Below, piece by piece: positions 33,205 through 43,400 of a stretch of DNA of 45,415 bases. The translations under genes were made by a program, and so were the position numbers. The notes under the pieces are model-generated. The model saw nothing but the letters and a program-made list of their open reading frames with translations, was not told where the DNA came from and searched no databases. Position 1 is the stretch's first letter; every line of letters starts with the position of its first letter. This DNA comes from Deltaproteobacteria bacterium UBA4427 (GTDB lineage: Bacteria > Myxococcota_A > UBA9160 > UBA4427): the NCBI GenBank assembly GCA_002390675.1, contig DGPZ01000164.1:1-45415 (forward strand), read 5' to 3'.

Positions 33205-33674
33205 GAATCGGCCAAGGGTATGATGTACATCAACTCGTTCCGGGACGGCGATTAGTGCTTGGGGGCATCGAGATTCCTCACGATAAGGGGCTCGAAGGGC
33301 ACTCGGACGGCGATGCTTTGCTGCACGCTGTGGCGGACGCGATTCTGGGAGCGCTCGGACAGGGCGATCTTGGAAGGCATTTTCCGTCGAGCGATGAGCG
33401 CTGGAAAGGAATCGCGAGCATTGAGATTCTGGGGGCGGTTGTCGATAAGATGAAGGCCGCGGGGCTCAGAATTGGGAACGTCGATGCGACGATTGTTGCC
33501 CAGGCGCCCAGGCTCTCGCCACATCAGCCGGCCATGCACGAGAATCTGGTTTCAGTTCTCGGTACAGAGCCCGGGCGGGTGAATGTTAAGGTGACGAGTA
33601 CGGATCATTTGGGCTCGCTGGGCCGAGGTGAAGGAATCGCCGGAATGGCCGTCGTCTTGTTGGAAGATCGCTAA
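33201..33674 (+). CDS. ispF: 2-C-methyl-D-erythritol 2,4-cyclodiphosphate synthase
   Basis: A 157-residue IspF, normal length, forming the cyclodiphosphate in the MEP pathway. The metal ligands are Asp8 and His10 in RIGQGYDVHQL and His42, downstream in GLEGHSDGDALLHAVADA. FPSSDERWKGI, the VDATIVAQAPRL active-site strand and VNVKVTSTDHLGSLGRGEGI are all conserved. Its ATG overlaps the ispD TGA. Confidence 0.98.
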   Translation: MRIGQGYDVHQLVPGRRLVLGGIEIPHDKGLEGHSDGDALLHAVADAILGALGQGDLGRHFPSSDERWKGIASIEILGAVVDKMKAAGLRIGNVDATIVAQAPRLSPHQPAMHENLVSVLGTEPGRVNVKVTSTDHLGSLGRGEGIAGMAVVLLEDR

Positions 33675-33740
33675 GTCGGATTCGGCTGATTTGAGTGGGC
33701 TTCGGCGTTCGGAGTCAAATGAAATGGGACACAGGACGGA

Positions 33741-35165
33741 GTGGAGCGGGCTTTGAGCCAGATCGAGTTTTATGACACGCGGAGTCGCGAGCAGCGGCCT
33801 TTCGAACCTCTGACACCTGGCAAGGTCGGGATCTACAGCTGTGGTCCGACGGTCTACGCCGAACAACATGTCGGAAATGTTCGCTCGCGTCTGTTCTCTG
33901 ACCTGCTGAAACGCTTTCTTATTTCTGAAGGCTTCGACGTCACGCACGTCATTAACATTACGGACGTCGGACACTTGGTTTCCGATGCCGACGATGGCGA
34001 AGACAAGATGGAAGCGGCGGCGAAACGCGCGGGGCAAACTGCCGGCGAAATCGCTGCGCATTACACGGAACTCTGGCGCCAGGACGCCGCGGCGGTCAAC
34101 TGCCTCCCGCCGGAGCATAATCCGAAAGCCACCGACCATATCGAGGAGCAGATCGAACTCGCCAAAACCCTCGAAGCCGGCGGCTATCTCTACTCGATTT
34201 CCGATGGCCTCTATTTCGATACGAGCCGATTCCCACGTTATGCGGAACTAGCGGGCCTTGATCTCGAAGGGCAATCCGAAGGCATGCGGATCGGCATTAC
34301 CGCGGGGAAGCGTAATCCCTCAGATTTCGCGGTTTGGAAATTCGCCGAAGAAGGTGTGCAACGGCTTCAGGAATGGGACTCGCCTTGGGGTGTGGGCTTC
34401 CCGGGATGGCATCTCGAATGCTCCGCAATGAGCAGTCGCTATCTGGGGGAGCGCTTCGATATTCATACAGGCGGCATCGACCTCGCGACGGTGCACCATA
34501 CAAACGAAGTTGCGCAGAGCGAGTGCGGCTTCGGGGTTCATCCTTGGGTCTCGTATTGGATGCATAACGAGTTCTTGTCGATGGGCGGCGACGAAAAAAT
34601 GTCCAAGTCGAAGGGCAACGTGAAGACGCTGACCGACTTGATCGACCGAGGTATCGATCCGCTCGCCTTCCGCTATTTCTTCTTGCAGGCCCACTACCGA
34701 CAGCAGCAAGCCTTCAGCGACGAAGCGATCGCTTCCGCCGCGAAGGGCTTTAAACGTTTGCAGAAAATCGCGGCGGAGCTTGAGGCAGTTGAAGGTGACG
34801 GCAGTGCGGACGAGCAGGGCCCGTATCGCGCGCGATTCCGCGAGGCTCTGGCAGATGATTTGAACGCACCCCGGGCCATGGCTGTGGTCTGGGACGTCGC
34901 GCGGAGTGATTCTCTGGCAGACGTGGATCGAAGAGATCTGATGCGCGCTTTTGATCCCGTTCTGGGGCTTCAGCTGGGATGCGCCTCGACGGCGGTTTCA
35001 GACGAATGGGAATCCGATCCCCGTATTGATGGCCTGCTAGCCGAGCGAAATAATGCCCGCGAGGCAAAGGACTGGGCGACAGCCGATCGGGTCCGTGATG
35101 AACTCGCCGCCGAGGGGATTGAGATCGTCGATTCGCCGGAAGGACCCCGCTGGCGCCGAAAGTAG
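33741..35165 (+). CDS. cysS: Cysteinyl-tRNA synthetase
   Basis: A 474-residue class I tRNA synthetase. The HIGH-like motif is in SCGPTVYAEQHVGNVRSRL and the KMSKS loop is GGDEKMSKSKGNVKTL. Zinc ligands include the early Cys (YSCGPTVY), the Cys in WHLECSAM and the His/Glu in HHTNEVAQSE. A C-terminal DALR-type helical domain follows. It charges tRNA-Cys. The start is GTG 33741 (GGACGGA directly upstream) or TTG 33753; the conserved region begins just after both. It lies between the isoprenoid genes and uvrB. Confidence 0.97.
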   Translation: MERALSQIEFYDTRSREQRPFEPLTPGKVGIYSCGPTVYAEQHVGNVRSRLFSDLLKRFLISEGFDVTHVINITDVGHLVSDADDGEDKMEAAAKRAGQTAGEIAAHYTELWRQDAAAVNCLPPEHNPKATDHIEEQIELAKTLEAGGYLYSISDGLYFDTSRFPRYAELAGLDLEGQSEGMRIGITAGKRNPSDFAVWKFAEEGVQRLQEWDSPWGVGFPGWHLECSAMSSRYLGERFDIHTGGIDLATVHHTNEVAQSECGFGVHPWVSYWMHNEFLSMGGDEKMSKSKGNVKTLTDLIDRGIDPLAFRYFFLQAHYRQQQAFSDEAIASAAKGFKRLQKIAAELEAVEGDGSADEQGPYRARFREALADDLNAPRAMAVVWDVARSDSLADVDRRDLMRAFDPVLGLQLGCASTAVSDEWESDPRIDGLLAERNNAREAKDWATADRVRDELAAEGIEIVDSPEGPRWRRK

Positions 35166-35189
35166 CCCTGTAGAAGGGTAAATAGGACA

Positions 35190-35237
35190 GCGTGCATCGT
35201 CTGTCGCATCTGGGCTGCACGCGGTCGTCGCCAGATG
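35190..35237 (+). promoter_or_regulatory. Candidate H-type pseudoknot in the uvrB leader
   Basis: Two perfect seven-pair stems interlock. GCGTGCA (35190-35196) pairs with TGCACGC (35216-35222). CATCTGG (35207-35213) pairs with CCAGATG (35231-35237). The loops are 10, 2 and 8 bases, a permitted H-type geometry. It lies 58 bases before the uvrB ATG. It could instead be two alternative hairpins. Confidence 0.45.
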
Positions 35238-35295
35238 GCACTCCATGAGGGCTGGACCGCACCGGATTCTCGGCTCCCGGTCTATACTCCGCGAC

Positions 35296-37308
35296 ATGAC
35301 CGGCAGACGCATCGAAAATGCCTTTCAACTCGTTTCTGAATACGAACCTGCAGGGGATCAGCCTGCGGCGATCGATGCACTTTGCGAGGGCATGCTCCGC
35401 GGGGACAAGCATCAAACCCTGTTGGGTGTGACCGGAAGTGGCAAGACTTTCTCGGTCGCGTGCATGATCGAGCGACTGAATCGTCCGGCCTTGGTGATGT
35501 CGCCGAATAAGACACTCGCCGCGCAGCTCTACGAAGAGTTCAAGGAGCTCTTCCCGCATAACGCAGTGGAGTATTTCGTATCGTACTACGACTACTACCA
35601 GCCCGAAGCCTATCTCCCATCGACGGATACCTACATAGAGAAGGACTCGTCGGTCAACGATGAGATCGACAAACTCAGGCACTCTGCAACGCATTCGCTG
35701 TTGACGCGCGAAGATGTACTCGTCGTCGCGAGTGTGTCGTGTATTTACGGCTTGGGCGCGCCCGAGAATTACGGGTCGATGCACGTCTATGTCGAGACGG
35801 GCATGACACTCAACCGCGACGATCTGCTGCGTCGTCTGGTCGACATGCAGTACACCCGAAATGATCACGATTTCCATCGCGGCACGTTCCGCGTTCGCGG
35901 CGACGTCGTCGAGATTTTTCCGCAATACGAAGGGGAACTCGCGGTTCGCGTCGAGTTCTTCGGAGATGAGGTCGACTCGATCGCAGAGATCGATCCCCTG
36001 CGCGGGAAAGTCGTCGCGCGTCCCAAGAAGGCCATGATCTATCCGGCGAGTCATTACGTCGCGGGACAAGAGCGTATTAAGCAGGCCTGTGAAGGCATTC
36101 GCGCAGAGCTGCAAGAGCGCCTCTTCTACTACAACAAAGAGAATAAGCTGCTCGAGGCTCAGAGACTCGAACAGCGCACGATGTACGACCTCGAGATGCT
36201 CGAGACGATGGGCTTTTGTCATGGTGTTGAGAACTACTCGCGATGGCTAGATGGGAGAACGGCCGGACAGACGCCTTATACGCTCTATGATTATCTGCCA
36301 GACGATACGATCGTCGTACTCGATGAGAGCCATGTTGGCGTGCCGCAGATCGGCGGAATGTCTCGTGGGGACCGCGCGCGCAAGGACACGCTCGTTGACT
36401 TCGGTTGGCGACTGCCGTCGGCGCTCGATAATCGACCGCTCCGATTCGACGAGTGGGAAGAGCGTGCGGGCCAACGCGTCTATGTCTCAGCGACGCCCGC
36501 CGATTACGAACTCGATGCCTCTCAAGGTGTCGTGATCGAACAGATTATTCGGCCGACGGGCTTGCTCGATCCCGAGATCGAGATTCGGAAGGCAACGGGG
36601 CAGGTTGATGATCTGCTTGCCGAGATCCAGATGCACGTAAAGAACGAAGAGCGCGTTCTCGTGACGACGCTCACGAAGCGGATGGCCGAAGAGCTGACGG
36701 ACTACTATTCGGAGCTCGGGATTCGAATCCGCTATCTGCATAGCGACATCAAGACGCTTGAGCGAATGGAGATCATCAGGCAGTTGCGCGAGGGCAAGTT
36801 CGACGTGCTGGTTGGGATCAACCTTCTGCGAGAGGGATTGGATATTCCAGAGGTCGCGCTCGTTGCGATCCTTGATGCGGACAAGGAAGGCTTTCTGCGC
36901 TCCACGCGTTCGCTCATTCAGACGATTGGGCGCGCCGCCCGCAACTCGGAGGGACGTGTGATTCTTTTCGCGGACAAAGAGACGGATTCGATGCGGGCGA
37001 CGATTGAAGAGACCGAACGTCGTCGCGAAATCCAGAAGGCATACAACGATGAGCACGGGATCACGCCGACCACCATCAAGAAGAAGATCTCGAGCCTTCA
37101 CGATTCGATTTGGGAGCAGGACTACGTCACGGTGCCCCGTGCGGAGGAAAAGGCCGAACCGGGTATCCCGCGCCACGAGATTCCCATGCTCATCGAACAG
37201 CTTCGCTCCGAGATGCGCGACGCGGCTCGCGATCTCGACTTCGAGCGCGCGGCTGAGCTGCGTGACCGAGTGAAGGCCCTTGAATCCGAACGCATTCGGT
37301 TGAGCTGA
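35296..37308 (+). CDS. uvrB: UvrABC excinuclease subunit B
   Basis: A 670-residue UvrB. Walker A GVTGSGKTFS, the beta-hairpin region YYDYYQPEAYLPSTDTYIEK that clamps DNA, the helicase-type VVLDESHVGVPQIGGM (Walker B), and helicase motifs VLVGINLLREGLDIPEVAL and QTIGRAARNSEGRVI are present. The C-terminal UVR motif (RSEMRDAARDLDFERAAELR) contacts UvrC. It verifies damage loaded by UvrA and recruits UvrC. ATG 35296 gives the canonical N-terminus; a frame start at 35245 is unlikely. uvrC follows nine bases later, an unusual adjacency compared with E. coli. Confidence 0.99.
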   Translation: MTGRRIENAFQLVSEYEPAGDQPAAIDALCEGMLRGDKHQTLLGVTGSGKTFSVACMIERLNRPALVMSPNKTLAAQLYEEFKELFPHNAVEYFVSYYDYYQPEAYLPSTDTYIEKDSSVNDEIDKLRHSATHSLLTREDVLVVASVSCIYGLGAPENYGSMHVYVETGMTLNRDDLLRRLVDMQYTRNDHDFHRGTFRVRGDVVEIFPQYEGELAVRVEFFGDEVDSIAEIDPLRGKVVARPKKAMIYPASHYVAGQERIKQACEGIRAELQERLFYYNKENKLLEAQRLEQRTMYDLEMLETMGFCHGVENYSRWLDGRTAGQTPYTLYDYLPDDTIVVLDESHVGVPQIGGMSRGDRARKDTLVDFGWRLPSALDNRPLRFDEWEERAGQRVYVSATPADYELDASQGVVIEQIIRPTGLLDPEIEIRKATGQVDDLLAEIQMHVKNEERVLVTTLTKRMAEELTDYYSELGIRIRYLHSDIKTLERMEIIRQLREGKFDVLVGINLLREGLDIPEVALVAILDADKEGFLRSTRSLIQTIGRAARNSEGRVILFADKETDSMRATIEETERRREIQKAYNDEHGITPTTIKKKISSLHDSIWEQDYVTVPRAEEKAEPGIPRHEIPMLIEQLRSEMRDAARDLDFERAAELRDRVKALESERIRLS

Positions 37309-37317
37309 GGCGAAGCC

Positions 37318-39444
37318 GTGTCCTCTGTCCCGCCTAAGCCTCCAGATGACGATTTGACAGGTACGGTTTCCGACGAAGCCGTGGCGGCCTCGTCGGAAAT
37401 TATCGAACCTGATTCAAAGACGATCGTTTCCGCAATCCGACCCACGCGAACCTCTTTGAAAGAGCAGGCCGCAGGATTGCCGTCCACGCCCGGCGTCTAT
37501 CTATTTAAGAATGAGCGCGGAACGGTGCTTTACGTGGGGAAGGCGCAGAGCTTAAAGAGTCGCGTCCGGCAATACGTAGGCGGCGGTGATGGGCGCTATC
37601 AGATTCCCGCTCTGATCGATCGCGCGGCGGATGTGGAAGTGTTAGTCACGGGGAATGTGAAGGAAGCACTGCTTCTCGAGAACGAGTTGATCAAGCAGCA
37701 CAAACCGGCTTTCAACGTTCGCTTGCGAGACGACAAGCAGTATCTCGCGCTTCGTCTCGACGAGAGCGAGGAGTGGCCGCGAGTAACTATGGTCCGTCGC
37801 TTCCGGAAAGACGGCGCACAATATTTCGGGCCCTATACATCGAGCGTCGCCCTTAAGTCTTCACTTTCTAAGCTCCGGCGCCTCTTTCCGCTTAGATCCT
37901 GCTCGAAGAATACGTTCAATGACTATGCGCGACGTGGGCGACCGTGTATTGAATTCGAGATGAAGAGATGTCTGGGGCCTTGCGTTGGGCTGACGGACGA
38001 AGCTTCTTATGCTGAACAAACTCGTGGGACGATTCTCTTTCTGCGCGGCAAGTCGCGGGAGCTCGTTGATAATATCGAGCGAGAAATGCACGAGGCGGCC
38101 GCGGACGAACGGTTCGAGGATGCCGCCCGTTTGCGCGATCGAATCCGCGCCGTGGAGCGAACGATCGAGTCGCAGCAGATCGTGACGGAGTCGGATGTTG
38201 ATCGTGATGTCTTTGCGCTGGCGCGTGAAGGTGGCGAGGTGGAAGTGCAGGTGCTCCACGTTCGCGAAGGGCGCGTGATAGGTGCTCGTGGGTTTGCATT
38301 TTCGAATGTCCGGCTCGAAGACGGCAACGTGATGGCGTCGTTTCTCGGACAATTCTATGCCTCGGGCGCAGGGCATGCTCCGCCAAGGGAGATACTGACT
38401 TCCGTCGATTTCGATGATGATGGCGCGCTCGCCGCGCTTTGGCGGGAGCGCTTCGATCAGCCAGTCGCGATTCGCTGGGCGCAAAGAGGGGGTGGCAAGC
38501 GTTTGGTGGAGATCGCCGAGCGCAACGCGGCGCTCGGCCTTGCGACGAGGCTCGCGGCGCGGGAGAGCGTCGACACAGCGCTCGATGAGTTGGAAGAACG
38601 CTGTCGCCTAAAAACGCGGCCGCATCGAATTGAATGCTACGACGTCTCGAATTTGCAGGGTACGTTGGCCGTGGCGAGTCGTGTCTTCTTTGAAAATGGG
38701 GAACCCGTCAAAAGGGAGTATCGCCGCTACAGAATCCGTGAAGCGGAAGCGGGTGACGACTATGGGTGCATGCGCGAGGTGCTGGATCGCCGACTCATGC
38801 GCGTGGACACCGAGCCTTTACCGGACCTTTTGATGGTCGATGGGGGGCGGGGGCAAGTTGGCGTTGTGATGGCCGCGCTCGCGGATGCCGCCCTGGAAGT
38901 TGAAGTACTGGGAATTTCGAAAGAACGTGATGATGTTTCGCCGAGCATACGCGTGAAGCGAGGCGGGGGGCTCAAAGCGGAGCGGATCTTTCGGCCGAAC
39001 CGAGCGAACCCAATTATGCTCGCGCCCAGCAGTCGCGGGATGCTGCTCTTGCAGCGTGTTAGGGACGAATCGCATCGCTTCGCCATCGAGTATCAAAGAG
39101 ATCTGCGATCGAAGGTCAACATGACGTCGATCCTCGAGGAGCTGCCAGGCATCGGGCCTGGGAAGCGTAAGGCTCTGCTCAAGACACTCGGGTCCTTGCG
39201 TGCGGTTCGGAATTCGACAGTGGATGAGCTTCTTGGAGTGCCGGGTGTCTCTGCGCGAGATGCTGAATCTATTCGTCGATTCTTCGACGCTCTGACCGCG
39301 CCGGAAGTGGTCGCCGAAGCCGACGGGCCGGACGAAATGGAAGGACTCGGCGAAGTGGAGGAGGCGGCGACCGAGATGGCCCCGCAATCCGACGAGAAAT
39401 CCAGGCGAGAGTTGCCATCCTCTGATGGGAAAGAATCCGCCTAA
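37318..39444 (+). CDS. uvrC: UvrABC excinuclease subunit C
   Basis: A 708-residue UvrC, larger than the usual 600-620. A non-conserved Ser/Asp-rich lead (about 50 residues) precedes the GIY-YIG nuclease (TPGVYLFKNERGTVLYVGKA), which makes the 3' incision. A UVR motif (EAAADERFEDAARLRDRIR) and the RNase H-like 5' nuclease (RIECYDVSNLQG, LLMVDGGRGQ) follow. Tandem HhH motifs (LEELPGIGPGKRKALLKTLG, GVPGVSARDAESI) come next. The last 55 residues are an acidic tail. GTG 37318 has GAGG eight bases upstream. Confidence 0.97.
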   Translation: MSSVPPKPPDDDLTGTVSDEAVAASSEIIEPDSKTIVSAIRPTRTSLKEQAAGLPSTPGVYLFKNERGTVLYVGKAQSLKSRVRQYVGGGDGRYQIPALIDRAADVEVLVTGNVKEALLLENELIKQHKPAFNVRLRDDKQYLALRLDESEEWPRVTMVRRFRKDGAQYFGPYTSSVALKSSLSKLRRLFPLRSCSKNTFNDYARRGRPCIEFEMKRCLGPCVGLTDEASYAEQTRGTILFLRGKSRELVDNIEREMHEAAADERFEDAARLRDRIRAVERTIESQQIVTESDVDRDVFALAREGGEVEVQVLHVREGRVIGARGFAFSNVRLEDGNVMASFLGQFYASGAGHAPPREILTSVDFDDDGALAALWRERFDQPVAIRWAQRGGGKRLVEIAERNAALGLATRLAARESVDTALDELEERCRLKTRPHRIECYDVSNLQGTLAVASRVFFENGEPVKREYRRYRIREAEAGDDYGCMREVLDRRLMRVDTEPLPDLLMVDGGRGQVGVVMAALADAALEVEVLGISKERDDVSPSIRVKRGGGLKAERIFRPNRANPIMLAPSSRGMLLLQRVRDESHRFAIEYQRDLRSKVNMTSILEELPGIGPGKRKALLKTLGSLRAVRNSTVDELLGVPGVSARDAESIRRFFDALTAPEVVAEADGPDEMEGLGEVEEAATEMAPQSDEKSRRELPSSDGKESA

Positions 39445-39496
39445 ACCCGGCAAGTCTCGGCTTCGATCTCCAGCTAGTTGCTTCGTCGGCGAACTC

Positions 39497-39518
39497 AATT
39501 TTCCTCGTAAGGGAAATT
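39497..39518. terminator. Hairpin after uvrC
   Basis: AATTTTCC (39497-39504) pairs with GGGAAATT (39511-39518), including one T-G pair, over loop TCGTAA. It lies 52 bases after the uvrC stop. Confidence 0.45.
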
Positions 39519-39657
39519 CACTTCCACTCGCGAGCTAGGGCTGTCCGCTGGGAAGCATCTAGGAGGAACGTTCCGGAGAAACACGCCCTGCGACGTAGCA
39601 GGGGGTTTGATCTGTTCCCCGCGTATATATTGCCGATTGTGGAACCCATTACGGTCG

Positions 39658-39673
39658 TGGCATGCGTCTTGCT
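39658..39673 (+). promoter_or_regulatory. Candidate sigma-54 (-24/-12) promoter
   Basis: TGGCATGCGTCTTGCT matches TGGCACG-N4-TTGCW with one core mismatch. GG (39659-39660) and GC (39671-39672) are ten bases apart. The predicted start is near 39685. A palindrome at 39565-39574 is about 115 bases upstream, a normal distance for an enhancer-binding site. Confidence 0.45.
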
Positions 39674-39757
39674 CTTCCTCTTAGTTCATAACCAATCACG
39701 CGTGGGGCGTGATACGAGTCGCACCTTAGTGGACGGTATTCAGATGGGCTTAGATCG

Positions 39758-40201
39758 ATGGCTTGGAATATGAACTGGGCATTCTGGCGTCGTCGCGACA
39801 CCTCGGGCGAGGTGCGTATTCTGAACGGGAGTGAGAATCAAAAATCAGATCTGCCAGCGGAACCCCGGCGGCTTGAAGACTGGCAGGCCCGGCTCGTGGA
39901 CGAAGGTGTTTCCGAAGAATGGGCGCCTCGGCTAGCAAAGCGACTTGAGCCTTTGCATAGAGAACTCGGAGGCGGGTCGGCTGAAGCTCTGATTCGAGCC
40001 ACGGTTACGAGTGTCGACGTTCAGGCGGAAGCGCACGCCCTTGTAGAGCGGAACATGCGGGATGTACGCGAAGTCGAGCGGTTGCTAGGCGCGTTCAGCG
40101 GAGAGCTCGAGAAGCTTGATGAAGTGCTAGAGGTGCTCGCCGCTTACGCACAGCGCATGCGAACCAAGCCCCACCGCCGGCCGACCCACACATTACACTG
40201 A
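39758..40201 (+). CDS. Small helical protein of unknown function
   Basis: A 147-residue protein I do not recognise. After a short tail (MNWAFWRRRD) it is mostly charged and helical, with a probable coiled-coil stretch (VERNMRDVREVERLLGAFSG, then ELEKLDEVLEVLAAYAQRM). There is no signal or membrane segment. The start is ATG 39758 or ATG 39770; neither has a strong ribosome site. It stands alone between uvrC and comEC behind a candidate sigma-54 promoter, which if real would make it activator-controlled. Its role cannot be inferred. Confidence 0.65.
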   Translation: MAWNMNWAFWRRRDTSGEVRILNGSENQKSDLPAEPRRLEDWQARLVDEGVSEEWAPRLAKRLEPLHRELGGGSAEALIRATVTSVDVQAEAHALVERNMRDVREVERLLGAFSGELEKLDEVLEVLAAYAQRMRTKPHRRPTHTLH

Positions 40202-40462
40202 GCATCATCGCATGAAACCGCGTTCGCCTATGAAGAGCGGTCCAGCCATCGGTCGTTTTCTCTAGCTTCCGGCTAGCTCGTGAAGATTCGTACTCACCTC
40301 GGCGTGCACGGGGAGGCGCTCGCGGATCCTGCGCTAAAAGTTCGGCACGATGCGGTCCTCTTCGAGGGGAGCGGTTCCCGGCTCGAGGCGGATGCGACCG
40401 TTTCACGAGAATTCGGTCTTTGAGATTCACCGCGTGAGCGCTGGGGCGAAGCTGAATGGTCG

Positions 40463-43400
40463 GTGGCTGACTTAAGGGACCCTACGCGAGGAGCGGGGGG
40501 GCGCGCGCTTCGTAGTACACGACTTCCTACCCGGCTTCCGTCGGCTTCGGCTTTGCTCCCCTTTGTTCTTGTCGGGGCGTGCGGACTCGGACTCCTTGTC
40601 GCCGACCGGCTCGCGGCGGCGGGCACGACCCCGCCAGAGATTTTGTCGTGGTTCGGGGCTAATACAGAGCTCGGACTATCCCTGGCTGCATCGCACGTCT
40701 CGTTTTACGCAGCCCTCGCGCTGTTAGCAGGCGTCATTATTCTAGGAATATTCGCGCCGCTTCGTTGCCGACTCCCCATTAATGCATGCGCGACTCGACG
40801 AATGTTGGAGAGCTTAAGGACGGGGCGGGGCCAGGGCCGTCGTCCCTCCCGTCGGTTGATGATGGCGTTTGGCGTGCTTGCGGTCTTCTTGCTTTCATCG
40901 GCGCGGCTTATGGTTCGGTTTGAGCATGCAACAAGCGATACCGACATTGCTTGGGCGGCCGCTGAAAACGGTCCTGGCGGTGTGCGAATCGTGGATGCTC
41001 TGGTTGCGCGAAGAACGGAGCGGCCATGGGGTGACGAGGTCATCTTGGCGCAGGTGCGGGCGGCGGATGGTCTGGGCGGAGTGCCTAGAAGCTTACTGCT
41101 GCGCATGGATTCGCGCCGAGAATCCCCAAGCCAGTCAAAGCGAGACTTTGACCGCGCCGACTTCCTGCTGCGGCCCGGACTGCAAGTTCGACTTGGACTT
41201 CGAGTGGCTCCGTGGCTCGCCGCCCGTAATCCAGGTCGCGCGGATTCGGCGCACGCGGCGGGGCGCCGCGGGATTGGTGCGGTCGCTCGCCTCGTAGGGC
41301 CGGGGTGGATGGTTGAACGTGTCCGGGGGGAGGCGCCGCGGGCTCACTCTTTTTTTCGACGTACCTCACGGTACAGGGTCGACGTTAGGCGTACGGTGGT
41401 CGAGCGGTTTGCGCGGGTTTCTAACAATATCGGTCTTGCTGCAGCGCTCGCTGTCGGTGACCGCTCACATCTATCGGAGGAGACGCGAACGTCTCTTCGC
41501 AGCATGGGGCTTTCTCATCTGATCGCGATATCGGGGCTGCACGTAGGACTCGTCGGCGGGTTCGCCGTATTGTTGGCGAGGCGCCTTTGGGCAATAGCCC
41601 CGGGACGCCACGGGTACCTTCCGGTTCGGAACCGAACGAGAATTTCGAGTCGCAGGCCGAGACTGGATCCATTCTCTGGACCGATCGCGTGCGGGGCGGC
41701 TGCCGCAGCTGGCTACGCTTGGCTTTCCGGTGCTGCCCCTGCAGTTCTGCGCGCCGCGCTTCTCTTCTTGTTGCTGGCCCTCGCTCGGGCAGTCGGACGC
41801 CGATTTTCTGCCGCTGCCGGCTTGGCTTGGGTGGCGCTCGGGCTCATAGCGATCGAGCCGACAGTGTTCTTTGATGTCGGTGCCCAGCTTTCATTTGCGG
41901 CCTGCGCTGGTCTCGTCTTCGCCGGCTGGGGCGTCTCGAGTCAACAGCGAAGAACGACAGGATTCGGTGAGCAAATGGCGGATTCTCTTCGCCTTTCTGC
42001 GGCCGCCTCTTTTGCGACGGCCCCGTTCATAGCGGGCATGGGCGGAGTCTTGTCGGTTTGGGGCCCAGCCATCAACTTGCTTGCGATTCCCTGGACTGCG
42101 TTTGTTGTGCTGCCGGCTTCGTTCGCCGCTGCTTTGATGGCCGTAGGGCTCGACGGGACCGAAGCGGATGCCGTGATCGAATTTCTATTGCTCCCCGCCG
42201 TGTTCAGCGAAGCTGCCGCCGGCAGCGTGGCGCCGCGGCTTCCCTTCATAGATCTACCGATAGGATTAGGCCCGAATGCGGTCGGGCTGATTGTCATTCT
42301 CGGACTCTGGCAGCTGCGTCGGAAGCGCCCCGGAGTGGCCTATCTGATTTGGGTTGTTCTTGCCGGTTCGACGCTCACGGCGGGTCTCGTTAGTCCCAGG
42401 GGAGTTGAGTCTCCCTATGTGCCGCGGGTGGTTTTTCTTGATGTAGGGCAGGGCGATGCTGCATTGATCCAAGGCAATCGCGCGAACGTTCTGATCGATA
42501 CGGGTGGCGGAGTGCCGGGACGCCCGAACGGAGCCTCCGTGGTTCGTTCACTCCGAGCCCTCGGTGTTTCAGAGCTCGACTTGTTGGTGATAACGCACGG
42601 GGACTACGACCATAGAGGAGGCGCGACCGCAGTTCTCCGAAGTTTTAAAGTGAACGAGCTTTGGTTGCCCAGCGGGGCCCAGGCAGATCCACCTTTGCGA
42701 GATTTGGCTGAAGAGGCGAGGGCACTTGGCGCTCGAGTAGCGTGGGTAGATGGAGCGCCTGCGCCCGTCGGGATCGGTGATCTTTCGATCGAAGTCCTTT
42801 GGCCCGCCCCGACGGAGGCGCTCGTCAGGATGGATACAGCAGAAGTTTCATCGGTGGCTGCCACAAAGAGCCGCCGGGCTTATTCGAAGCGACGCAATCG
42901 CAACGATGGATCATTGGTGCTGCGAATTCGCTTGGATGGGTTGACCTATTTGTTCACAGCGGATGTCGGACGGGAGGTGGAGCATGCTTTGCTACGTCAG
43001 GTTGGCGGGGATCGAATTCTCGAATCCGATGTTCTCAAAGTGGGTCACCACGGAAGTGCATTGAGCTCGTCTCTCGAATTTCTCGCAGCGGTTTCGCCCC
43101 AGCTGGCGATCGTAACTGCGCCGTGCCGGGCGACGCGTGGACTTCCGGATGAGGAAGTTCTCGGACGCGTCGTTTCGAAAGGGGCGAAACTTGCGTGGAC
43201 AGGACGCGACGGCGCGATTTTCGTATCGAGAGGGAAAGGCGAAAGCGCCGCTTGGTTAGGCTGGGGGCATCCGCGACCGTGTGCTGGGCCTCGCCTAACG
43301 GCCGACGAAGCGCGGCGCTCGTTTCTCGACGAAGGCGCGCTGAGCTTCCCTGGCATCTTCCGTCCTACGAAGGGGGCGTCCGAATGCTTCTTGTTGGGAG

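Larger units (their letters stand above)
39445..39757. other. 313-base intergenic region with hairpins, palindrome and promoter motif
   Basis: No gene. It contains a uvrC-side hairpin (39497-39518), a perfect palindrome GGAACGTTCC (39565-39574), a sigma-54-like promoter (39658-39673) and a leader hairpin, ATCACGC/GCGTGAT (39695-39713). Confidence 0.5.

Noticed and set aside
35168..35190. CTGT...ACAG as an SOS (LexA) box before uvrB
   Set aside because: The half-sites are 15 bases apart instead of the eight needed for the E. coli type, and no other known LexA motif fits.
40280..40423. 47-codon plus-strand frame before comEC
   Set aside because: Codon use looks plausible, but there is no ribosome site, no motif, and a stop lies just before the GTG.
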